DNA from: Sphingomonadales bacterium | GTDB taxonomy: Bacteria > Pseudomonadota > Alphaproteobacteria > Sphingomonadales > Sphingomonadaceae | Reading direction: 5' to 3' | Length of the DNA: 64,000 nucleotides | NCBI GenBank assembly: GCA_027486895.1 | Contig: JAIXOE010000002.1 | Coordinates: 23,982-87,981 of the forward strand | Shown here: positions 19,788-28,013 of the stretch, in pieces | Layout: each line of letters begins with the position of its first letter | How positions within the stretch are numbered: position 1 is the stretch's first letter | Program-made: the position numbers and the translations under genes | Notes under the pieces: model-generated | What the model saw: the letters and a program-made list of their open reading frames with translations, nothing else | Told to the model about the DNA's origin: nothing | Databases searched by the model: none

Positions 19788-20228
19788 TTAAGCCTCCTGC
19801 TCTGCACGGGGTGCGCGATCGGGACGGTCGCCACGATCTGGACGTGGGGCACCGCGATCACGGTCGCCGCCACCGAATCCACCGCGCTCGCTGCGCTCTG
19901 GACGGTCGCTCTTGCGCATCATGACCGATGGGCCTTTTTCATGCTCGTCAACGCGGACAGTCATGTAACGAATGATATCTTCGTTCATACGTGTCTGACG
20001 CTCGAGCTCAGCGATGGTGTCGCCATTAGCTTCGATGTCGAGCATCACGAAATGCGCTTTGCGGTTTTTCTGAATTTTGTAAGTCAGTGTGCGAAGACCC
20101 CAGGTTTCGGTCTTTACGACCTTACCTTTATTGTCTTCCACAATCTTGGTGGCAACTTCTGCCAGCGCATCAACTTGGGCCTGTGAAAGGTCCTGACGCG
20201 CCAAAAATACATGCTCGTACATTGGCAT
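19788..20228 (-). CDS. rpsF: 30S ribosomal protein S6
   Basis: [22 protein letters not shown]...[25 protein letters not shown]. Confidence 0.95.
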   Translation of the reverse strand: MPMYEHVFLARQDLSQAQVDALAEVATKIVEDNKGKVVKTETWGLRTLTYKIQKNRKAHFVMLDIEANGDTIAELERQTRMNEDIIRYMTVRVDEHEKGPSVMMRKSDRPERSERGGFGGGDRDRGAPRPDRGDRPDRAPRAEQEA

Positions 20229-20391
20229 GGGCGTTTCCTTGTTCCTACCGATCGCTGACGCAGCACCATGCATACGCCCCTCCGGCCTTCTTCGTAATCA
20301 CTAGGGTTACCCCCAAGCGAAGTGGCGCGCTTAGGTGGGATTTACGGGAAAAGCAAGCGATTCGCCGGAAAGGCGGTGGCTCGAGATATTG

Positions 20392-21786
20392 CTAGGCTGC
20401 AAGCCGCGCCAGAATGTCCGCCGCAAACGCGCTCAACGTATCATCCCGCGCGCCCATGATGACGATCCGGTCGCCTGGTTGCGCTAACTCCGCAATGCGG
20501 TTCCCGCAGTCTTCGCGCGAAGGGATATATTCGGCGCTTTGCCCCTCTGCAGCGACTGCGTCGATGATGCTTTGGCTGCCAATGCTCTTGTCCACGGTGC
20601 CGCCGAAATAGACGGGGTCACAGAGGATGAGATGGTCGTCCGGGTCCAACATATCGACAAATACACCTGCCAATTCAGCGCCCATGACGCGGATTGGTCC
20701 GTAGCCGTGCGGTTGGAAGAACGCGATGATCCGGCCCGGAAAGGCTTTGAGTGTCGCAAGCGTTGCGGCGATCTTGTCGGGGTTGTGGCCGAAATCGTCG
20801 ATGACGGTGATGTCGTTGGCAGTGCCGACAATGTCGAAGCGGCGGGCAAGGCCATTGAAGCGCTCTACCCCACGAACGGCTTGCGCTACTGACACGCCAA
20901 GCGCTGTCGCGGCGGCGATGGCCGCAAGTGCGTTGGCGATATTATGGCGACCGGGAACGATGAGCGCGACAGGTTGGATTTCGCCCATAGCATGCAATGT
21001 GAAGCGGCTTCCGAGCGGCAAATCTACAATGTCGGTAGCGCGGAAATCGGCTTGCGCTGTGAAGCCAAAGCTGATCGCCCCTGCCAGCGCTAACGGTTTG
21101 ATCAGCGCCGCAGTCTCGGCGTCATCGGCGTTCCAAACACATGTCTTGGCTTTCTTGGCAAAGTCACCGAACAGCTGCCGCAATTCTTCTAGGCTCTTAT
21201 GGTCCAAACTGACATTGTTGAGTACTGCGACTTCAGGCGTGAACAAAGCAATGGAGCCATCGCTTTCATCTACCTCGGAAACAAAGACGTCCCCCTGCCC
21301 GACCCGTGCGCTGGCAAAGGGCGCGTCATCGGCGACGAAATTTTTCATCACAGCGCCATTCATGATTGTCGGGTCCAGCCCCGCATCGGTCAATATCCAG
21401 CCAATCATGCCAGTGACGGTCGACTTTCCGCTCGTCCCGCCAATAGCAACGCTGCGCGGCGCGGTATTGAACAAGTCAGCGAGCAGCTCGGCGCGGGTCA
21501 TGCGGGCGCAGCCTAAAGCATTCGCCTTGGCAACATCAGGCACGCTGTCTTCGATAGCGGCCGAAGCGATCAGGATTTGGTCGCCGCTGATGAGGCCACT
21601 GCCGTCCTGCGCAAACAGGTCGATACCAAGGCTTTGCAGCCATTCAAATTTTGCGCCCAAGCGGCCTTGATCAAGCGCGCGATCGGACCCGGCAACGGTT
21701 GCGCCTGCATCGCGAACGATATTCGCCAAAGGCAGCATGCCCGAACCGCCAATGCCACAGAAGAAATAGGATTTGTTTTTGTGCAT
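20392..21786 (-). CDS. mpl: Mur ligase family protein (MurC/Mpl-type UDP-MurNAc ligase)
   Basis: FFCGIGGSGMLPLANIVRDAGATVAGSD, GGTSGKSTVTGMIGWIL, FGHNPDKIAATLATLKAFPGRIIAFFQPHGYGP; Mpl versus MurC not settled by eye. Confidence 0.65.
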   Translation of the reverse strand: MHKNKSYFFCGIGGSGMLPLANIVRDAGATVAGSDRALDQGRLGAKFEWLQSLGIDLFAQDGSGLISGDQILIASAAIEDSVPDVAKANALGCARMTRAELLADLFNTAPRSVAIGGTSGKSTVTGMIGWILTDAGLDPTIMNGAVMKNFVADDAPFASARVGQGDVFVSEVDESDGSIALFTPEVAVLNNVSLDHKSLEELRQLFGDFAKKAKTCVWNADDAETAALIKPLALAGAISFGFTAQADFRATDIVDLPLGSRFTLHAMGEIQPVALIVPGRHNIANALAAIAAATALGVSVAQAVRGVERFNGLARRFDIVGTANDITVIDDFGHNPDKIAATLATLKAFPGRIIAFFQPHGYGPIRVMGAELAGVFVDMLDPDDHLILCDPVYFGGTVDKSIGSQSIIDAVAAEGQSAEYIPSREDCGNRIAELAQPGDRIVIMGARDDTLSAFAADILARLAA

Positions 21787-21842
21787 AAGTGGCGGTTATT
21801 GCCGGAACATGATTTTGGCAATGGCCCTGTATACACACAACA

Positions 21843-21923
21843 TCGTCACCCCCGCGCAGGCGGGGGTCCATCGGGTATACGAAACGGTTCAGAGATGGAT
21901 TCCCGCCTTCGCGGGAATGACGA
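21843..21923. repeat. REP/MITE-like double-hairpin element
   Basis: TCGTCA...TGACGA termini enclosing cccccgcgcaggcggggg and tcccgccttcgcggga hairpins. Confidence 0.75.
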
Positions 21924-21946
21924 ATTTGAAAGAAAATAGGTAGATC

Positions 21947-22783
21947 ATGCGAATAGCCATATGCGCGCCGTCGACGCCTTTTACGCGTGAAGACGCTGCG
22001 CGGGTCATTGCGCTTGCTGCAATATCACATCCGAGCGCTGAGCTTTACTTTCACAACCAATGCTTTGCCGAGGCTGGGCATTTCGCTGGTTCGGATCGCG
22101 AACGGAGCGACGCTTTTGTCGAGCTTGCCAATGACCCAAGCTTTGACGCGGTCTGGTTTGTACGTGGAGGATATGGCGCATGCAGGATGGCCGAAGACGC
22201 CATCGCGGCGCTGAAATCTGCGGCGGGTGATAAACTATATATGGGCTATAGCGACGCGGGCAATTTGCTCGGTGCTTTATACCGCGCGCAGATTGGCCGT
22301 GTATGCCATGGGCCTATGCCCGCAGACATAAGGCGCGCCGGCGGTGAAGCAGCTATGACGCGCGCGCTTGATTGGATCGTGCACCGATCGCCGCAATCGC
22401 TTGAACCCCATGTGCAGGCTGGCGAGAAATATGCTGCGTTCAACCTGATGACGCTGGCCATGATGGTCGGAACGCCGTTGATGCCCGACTTGAATGGTCA
22501 TGTGCTCATGGTCGAGGAAGTCAGCGAATATCTATACGGATTTGACCGGGCGTTCTTCAATGTCAGCACCCATCTACAATCGACTGGCATCGCAGGGTTG
22601 CGGCTTGGCCGGGTAAGCGACGTGCCAGATAATGACCGCCCATTTGGCGAAGGCGCAGAAGAAATCGCCCGACGCTGGTGTGCCAAGACTGGCATCGCCT
22701 ATCTTGGCCGCGCGGAAATCGGCCATGACGCCGATAACCGTGTTGTGCCGTTCGGGCTTGCAACATCCAGCGCCGCGCCATAG
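21947..22783 (+). CDS. ldcA: LD-carboxypeptidase (S66 family)
   Basis: IAICAPSTPF, WFVRGGYGACRM, YMGYSDAGNLLGALY, GHVLMVEEVSEYLYGFDRAFFN. Confidence 0.88.
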   Translation: MRIAICAPSTPFTREDAARVIALAAISHPSAELYFHNQCFAEAGHFAGSDRERSDAFVELANDPSFDAVWFVRGGYGACRMAEDAIAALKSAAGDKLYMGYSDAGNLLGALYRAQIGRVCHGPMPADIRRAGGEAAMTRALDWIVHRSPQSLEPHVQAGEKYAAFNLMTLAMMVGTPLMPDLNGHVLMVEEVSEYLYGFDRAFFNVSTHLQSTGIAGLRLGRVSDVPDNDRPFGEGAEEIARRWCAKTGIAYLGRAEIGHDADNRVVPFGLATSSAAP

Positions 22784-22819
22784 GCGATTTGGCACAAACA
22801 AGGACTGACGGGAGCGAAT

Positions 22820-23758
22820 ATGCGCGCATTTATATTTCCAGGACAAGGCAGCCAGACGGTCGGCATGGGCAAGGCGCTCGCTGACGCCAGCCCCACTGCC
22901 CGCGCGGTATTTCAGGAAGTCGACGAAGCTTTGGGCCAACATCTGTTCCGCCTGATGTGCGATGGCCCTGAAAGCGAGCTTACGCTGACCGAAAACGCCC
23001 AGCCAGCGATTATGGCCAACGCTATTGCGACGTTGCGCGTGCTCGAAACCGAAGGCGGCGTTCGCCTTTCGGAGAAATGCAATTTTGTCGCTGGGCATTC
23101 CTTGGGCGAGTATAGCGCGCTTTGTGCCGCTGGCGCGTTGCCATTGTCGGTGACGGCAGCGTTGTTGAAGCTTCGTGGTCGCGCGATGCAGGCCGCTGTT
23201 CCAGTCGGCATTGGCGCCATGGCTGCGTTACTTGGTGCGGACATTGCCAAGGCCGAAGCTTTGGCCGAAGCTGCGGCCCAAGGCGAAACCTGCACCGTCG
23301 CAAACGATAATGATCCGTCGCAGGTCGTGATTTCAGGGCACAAAGGCGCGATTGACCGCGCCATCGAGCTTGCCAAGGACCATGGGATAAAGCGCGGTAT
23401 ATTGTTGCCGGTTTCGGCGCCCTTTCATTGCCCATTGATGCAACCTGCAGCCGATGAAATGCAGAGCGCGCTTGGTACCACGACCATTCATGCGCCGCTG
23501 GTACCGCTTTTCGCGAACGTCACGGCAGCCGCCGTGTCCGAACCCGACGTCATCGCCGCGCAATTGGTGCAGCAGGTCACTGGCCGCGTGCGCTGGCGCG
23601 AGTCCGCCATCGCCATGGCGGAGGTTGGCGTTACCCATTTCGTTGAGTTCGGCGGCAAAGTACTATCACCCATGGTGAAGCGCAGCACACATGAAGACAT
23701 CACCACCACGAGCGTCATCAGCATGGATGACATCGAAGCTCTGTTGAAAGCGATATAA
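22820..23758 (+). CDS. fabD: malonyl-CoA:ACP transacylase
   Basis: RAFIFPGQGSQTVGMGKAL, VAGHSLGEYSAL. Confidence 0.96.
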   Translation: MRAFIFPGQGSQTVGMGKALADASPTARAVFQEVDEALGQHLFRLMCDGPESELTLTENAQPAIMANAIATLRVLETEGGVRLSEKCNFVAGHSLGEYSALCAAGALPLSVTAALLKLRGRAMQAAVPVGIGAMAALLGADIAKAEALAEAAAQGETCTVANDNDPSQVVISGHKGAIDRAIELAKDHGIKRGILLPVSAPFHCPLMQPAADEMQSALGTTTIHAPLVPLFANVTAAAVSEPDVIAAQLVQQVTGRVRWRESAIAMAEVGVTHFVEFGGKVLSPMVKRSTHEDITTTSVISMDDIEALLKAI

Positions 23759-24561
23759 TGACGGACCAAATTCTCCAATCGCGCGATGGCGGCATTTTAA
23801 CCATCACGTTGAATATGCCCGAAAAGCGCAACCCGATATCGGACGTCGCAGTCGTCGAACAAATGTGCGACGCCTTCATGGCTGCGGACCAAGATATGTC
23901 GGTTCGCTGCGTCATCCTCACAGGTGCTGGCACGGTATTCTCATCAGGCGGCGATCTGAAACAGATGCGCCCAGATAGCGGCGGATTGCGCGCAGGATTG
24001 CCAGCCGAAACACGGCGGAACTATAAATATGGTATCCAGCGGCTCCCATTAATGTTTCAGGCGCTTGAGGTTCCGGTTGTTGCTGCCGTCAACGGCCCCG
24101 CCATTGGTGCAGGGCTTGACCTCACGACGATGTGCGATATCCGCATCGCAGCAGCTTCGGCAAAATTTGCCGAGAGCTTCGTGCGATTAGGCATTACCCC
24201 GGGTGATGGCGGCGCATGGCTGTTGCCACGCATCGTCGGGTTTTCGAAAGCCACCGAGCTTGCTTTGACGGGCGAGACCATTGACGCTGCCGAGGCTCTG
24301 CGCATCGGGCTTGTTTCCGAAGTGGTGGACGATGCCGATCTCATGACTGCGGCGCGCAAGGTTGCCGACAAAATCGCAGCCAACCCGCCACATGCCGTCC
24401 GCATGACCAAGCGGCTTTTGCGCGAAGGGCAGACGGCGGACCTGAAAAACATTCTCGAAATGTCCGCCGCGATGCAAAGTCTTGCGCATGCCACCGCGGA
24501 TAATGACGAAGCCATCACCGCGTTTCTCGAAAAACGCGCACCCGAGTTCAAGGGAGAATAA
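23758..24561 (+). CDS. enoyl-CoA hydratase/isomerase (crotonase) family protein
   Basis: VFSSGGDLKQM, AAVNGPAIGAGLDLTTMCDIRIAA; start overlaps the fabD stop. Confidence 0.9.
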   Translation: MTDQILQSRDGGILTITLNMPEKRNPISDVAVVEQMCDAFMAADQDMSVRCVILTGAGTVFSSGGDLKQMRPDSGGLRAGLPAETRRNYKYGIQRLPLMFQALEVPVVAAVNGPAIGAGLDLTTMCDIRIAAASAKFAESFVRLGITPGDGGAWLLPRIVGFSKATELALTGETIDAAEALRIGLVSEVVDDADLMTAARKVADKIAANPPHAVRMTKRLLREGQTADLKNILEMSAAMQSLAHATADNDEAITAFLEKRAPEFKGE

Positions 24562-24562
24562 T

Positions 24563-25300
24563 ATGTTTGATCTTACTGGCATGACCGCGCTCGTCACCGG
24601 CGCATCGGGCGGGATCGGTAGCGCAATCTGCCAAGCACTTGCCGCTCAAGGCGCGCAGCTTGCTGTTTCAGGCTCCAATGTTGACAAGCTTGAGGCATTT
24701 CGCACGTCCTTGGCAGGCGATCATGTCGCGGTGCCATGCAACCTTGGCGACAAGGATAGCGTTGAAGCTCTCGTCCCGGCCGCGCTCGAAAAATTGGGCA
24801 AAATCGACATATTGGTCAACAATGCGGGCGTTACGCGCGACAATCTGACCATGCGTATGAAGGATGAGGAATGGGATGACGTCATCCGCATCAACCTCGA
24901 AGCGACATTCCGCCTCATGCGCGCCGCCACGAAACCCATGATGAAAGCACGCTTCGGCCGCATCATCACGATTACCAGCGTCGTCGGAACAACCGGCAAC
25001 CCCGGACAAGCCAACTACGCAGCATCAAAAGGCGGCCTCACTGCTATGACAAAGGCCATTGCGCAGGAACTGGCCAGCCGCAATGTTACCGCGAACTGCG
25101 TCGCACCGGGCTTTATTGCAACCGCAATGACCGAAACTTTGCCCGATGCGCAAAAGGAGGCGCTGAATGCGCGCATTCCGATGGGACGCATGGGTGAAGG
25201 CGCCGATATTGGCGCTGCGGTGGCGTATCTCGCGTCACGAGAAGCTGGCTATGTCACTGGCCAGACTATTCACGTGAACGGTGGCATGGCGATGCTTTGA
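24563..25300 (+). CDS. fabG: 3-oxoacyl-ACP reductase
   Basis: MFDLTGMTALVTGASGGIGSAIC, NNAGVTRDNL, YAASKGGL, ATAMTETL. Confidence 0.93.
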   Translation: MFDLTGMTALVTGASGGIGSAICQALAAQGAQLAVSGSNVDKLEAFRTSLAGDHVAVPCNLGDKDSVEALVPAALEKLGKIDILVNNAGVTRDNLTMRMKDEEWDDVIRINLEATFRLMRAATKPMMKARFGRIITITSVVGTTGNPGQANYAASKGGLTAMTKAIAQELASRNVTANCVAPGFIATAMTETLPDAQKEALNARIPMGRMGEGADIGAAVAYLASREAGYVTGQTIHVNGGMAML

Positions 25301-25393
25301 CGCATAACCGTCGCTTGCCACTTGCCAGCGACGCATCTGGACATTAGGGCGAGTCATGAAATTCATCCTCCCAACATTATAAGGGGCACAAAA

Positions 25394-25627
25394 ATGAGCG
25401 ATACCGCGGAACGGGTCAAAAAAATTGTAGTCGAGCATCTCGGCGTTGAAGCTGACAAGGTCACGGAAGCTGCAAGCTTCATCGACGATCTTGGCGCAGA
25501 CAGCCTCGACATCGTCGAACTCGTCATGGCGTTTGAAGAAGAATTCAACGTTGAAATCCCTGACGACGCGGCTGAAAAGATTGCTACCGTCAAGGACGCA
25601 ATCGACTTCATCAACAGCAACGGCTGA
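25394..25627 (+). CDS. acpP: acyl carrier protein
   Basis: [51 protein letters not shown]. Confidence 0.97.
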   Translation: MSDTAERVKKIVVEHLGVEADKVTEAASFIDDLGADSLDIVELVMAFEEEFNVEIPDDAAEKIATVKDAIDFINSNG

Positions 25628-25668
25628 ACCGTCTCGCGCGCTATGTCGCGCGGGCAGTTAAAAAATCC

Positions 25669-25715
25669 AACGGCTTTCCGACCAGCGCCAACAGCGCTAC
25701 CGTCGGAAAGCCGTT
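25669..25715. terminator. strong hairpin between acpP and fabF (attenuator/terminator candidate)
   Basis: 14-bp perfect stem aacggctttccgac / gtcggaaagccgtt, nested inner stem agcgc/gcgct, T-rich 3' flank. Confidence 0.6.
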
Positions 25716-25776
25716 TGCATTTTGGCATTTGTTCGCGGTAATGGGCCGCGAAGAATAGCATTTTGGAGATAACGCA

Positions 25777-27033
25777 ATGCGTCGTGTCGTGGTTACCGGA
25801 CTGGGTCTGGTTACACCTTTGGGGGCTGATGTCGAAACGACCTGGTCCAACCTGATTGCTGGCAAATCCGGCGCAGGCATGATTACGCGTTTTGACGCAA
25901 GCGACCAGAAATGCCTTATTGCCTGCGAAGTTAAACCAAAGGATCACCCATGGGGCTTTGACCCCGACAAGCGCGTTGACCACAAGGTTCAGCGGCAAGT
26001 TGACCCTTTCATCATCTACGGCATCGATGCCGCAGGTCAGGCATTGGAAGATGCTGGCCTTACTGAACTGACTGAAGACCAGAAGGTACGTGCGGGCTGT
26101 TCAATTGGTTCAGGCATTGGCGGCTTACCCGGCATTGAAAGCGAAGCATTGCTGCTTGCTGAAAAAGGCCCCGGCCGCGTTAGCCCGCATTTTGTGCATG
26201 GCCGCCTCATCAACCTGATCTCCGGTCAGGTCAGCATCAAATACGGCCTGAAAGGCCCCAATCACGCTGTGGTTACCGCCTGTTCAACGGGCGCGCATTC
26301 CATTGGCGATGCCGCGCGCATGATCCGCGATGATGATGCCGACATTATGTTGGCTGGTGGTGCAGAAGGCACAATCAACCCACTCGGTATTGCCGGCTTT
26401 GCGCAAGCACGCGCACTGAATATGAGCTTTAACGATCGCCCCGAAGCCGCAAGCCGCCCCTATGACAAGGACCGCGACGGTTTCGTCATGGGTGAAGGCG
26501 CAGGCGTTATCGTTCTGGAAGAATATGAGCACGCAAAGGGTCGTGGCGCAAAAATTTACGCCGAAGTTGTTGGCTATGGCCTTTCGGGCGATGCCTATCA
26601 CGTAACCGCGCCGCATCCTGACGGCGACGGAGCCTATCGTTCGATGCAGATGGCATTGAAAAAGGCGGGCATGACGCCAAGCGACATTGATTATATCAAC
26701 GCCCACGGCACATCGACGATGGCAGACACCATAGAACTGGGCGCCGTGAAGCGCTTGTTTGGCGATGCGATTGCGGACGTCTCCATGAGCTCAACCAAGT
26801 CTGCCATTGGTCACCTTCTGGGCGGTGCCGGTGCGGTCGAAAGCATTTTCTGCATCTTGGCGCTCCGCGATCAAATCGTTCCGCCAACGCTTAATCTGGA
26901 CAATCCCGATGAAGGCACAGAAGGCGTCGACTTGGTTCCGCATGTGGCCAAAAAGCGCGAAGTGAAGGCTGTGTTGAACAACAGCTTTGGCTTTGGCGGC
27001 ACCAATGCCAGCCTCATCATGAAGGCCATCTGA
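25777..27033 (+). CDS. fabF: beta-ketoacyl-ACP synthase II
   Basis: MRRVVVTGLGLVTPLGADVETTW, VVTACSTGAHSIGDA, NAHGTSTMADTIE, GHLLGGAGAVE. Confidence 0.96.
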   Translation: MRRVVVTGLGLVTPLGADVETTWSNLIAGKSGAGMITRFDASDQKCLIACEVKPKDHPWGFDPDKRVDHKVQRQVDPFIIYGIDAAGQALEDAGLTELTEDQKVRAGCSIGSGIGGLPGIESEALLLAEKGPGRVSPHFVHGRLINLISGQVSIKYGLKGPNHAVVTACSTGAHSIGDAARMIRDDDADIMLAGGAEGTINPLGIAGFAQARALNMSFNDRPEAASRPYDKDRDGFVMGEGAGVIVLEEYEHAKGRGAKIYAEVVGYGLSGDAYHVTAPHPDGDGAYRSMQMALKKAGMTPSDIDYINAHGTSTMADTIELGAVKRLFGDAIADVSMSSTKSAIGHLLGGAGAVESIFCILALRDQIVPPTLNLDNPDEGTEGVDLVPHVAKKREVKAVLNNSFGFGGTNASLIMKAI

Positions 27034-27037
27034 CGAT

Positions 27038-28009
27038 ATGCGCCGCCTCGCCAAATGGGCGATATTAGCGGCGGCGCTGCTGCTTGCTATCATTGCAGGC
27101 AACTTCATCTACGGCTGGACCGCAGCCGGTCCGCTGGAGCGAGAAGTCACGGTCGTTATAAAGCCCGGCTCAAGCATTACCCTGGCCGCACAGATGCTTG
27201 AAAAAGGCGGAGTCATCAAATCAGCCGATGCCTTTGTAAATCGTGCAAAAATCTTTGGCGGCACTAGCACAATTAAAGCAGGCGAATTCATCATCCCGCC
27301 GCAGGCTTCGAATTCGGAGATATTGTCCATCCTGACCGGCGGTAAGACCGTTCAGCGGATGGTCACGATACCCGAAGGGATGCCGTCGATCATGGTCTAC
27401 GAACGCCTGATGGCGAATGACCGTCTAAGCGGTAATATCGCGATGCCTGCCGAAGGATCAGTGCTTCCTGACAGCTATGCCTTTGGCAAGGGCGAACCAC
27501 GTGCTGCCGTGCTGAAACGCATGCAGTCGGCGATGACAAAAACAATGGACGAGCTTTGGCCAGCGCGAAGCCCGAACACAGTCGTTAAAACGCCGCTTGA
27601 GGCGTTGACGCTGGCGTCGATCGTCGAAAAGGAAACGGCGCTAAAGTCTGAACTGCGGATTGTGGCTGGCGTGTATTCCAACCGCCTGCGCAAGGGCATG
27701 ATGCTTCAGGCTGACCCGACGATCATATACCCGATTACCAAAGGCAAGCCACTTGGCCGCCGCATCCGCCAATCCGAAATAGCCGACGTCAACGACTACA
27801 ACACTTACGCAATGACTGGCCTGCCAAAGGGTCCAATTGCCAATCCGTCACGCGCCGCGATAGCTGCCGTGCTGAACCCGCAAGCGACGAGCGCATTGTT
27901 CTTCGTCGCCGACGGCAAGGGCGGACATGTGTTCGCCGACACCCTGCAAGAACACAACGCCAACGTCGAAAAATGGTATGCAATCCGCCGCGAACGCGGG
28001 GAAATGTAA
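27038..28009 (+). CDS. mltG: endolytic transglycosylase MltG
   Basis: LASIVEKETALKSELRIVAGVYSNRLRKGMMLQADPTIIY, TYAMTGLPKGPIANPS. Confidence 0.95.
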   Translation: MRRLAKWAILAAALLLAIIAGNFIYGWTAAGPLEREVTVVIKPGSSITLAAQMLEKGGVIKSADAFVNRAKIFGGTSTIKAGEFIIPPQASNSEILSILTGGKTVQRMVTIPEGMPSIMVYERLMANDRLSGNIAMPAEGSVLPDSYAFGKGEPRAAVLKRMQSAMTKTMDELWPARSPNTVVKTPLEALTLASIVEKETALKSELRIVAGVYSNRLRKGMMLQADPTIIYPITKGKPLGRRIRQSEIADVNDYNTYAMTGLPKGPIANPSRAAIAAVLNPQATSALFFVADGKGGHVFADTLQEHNANVEKWYAIRRERGEM

Positions 28010-28013
28010 TCCT

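Noticed and set aside
20726-21670. 314-aa plus-strand ORF
   Set aside because: Antisense to the Mur ligase gene, Ser/Ala/Pro-rich with no recognisable domain.
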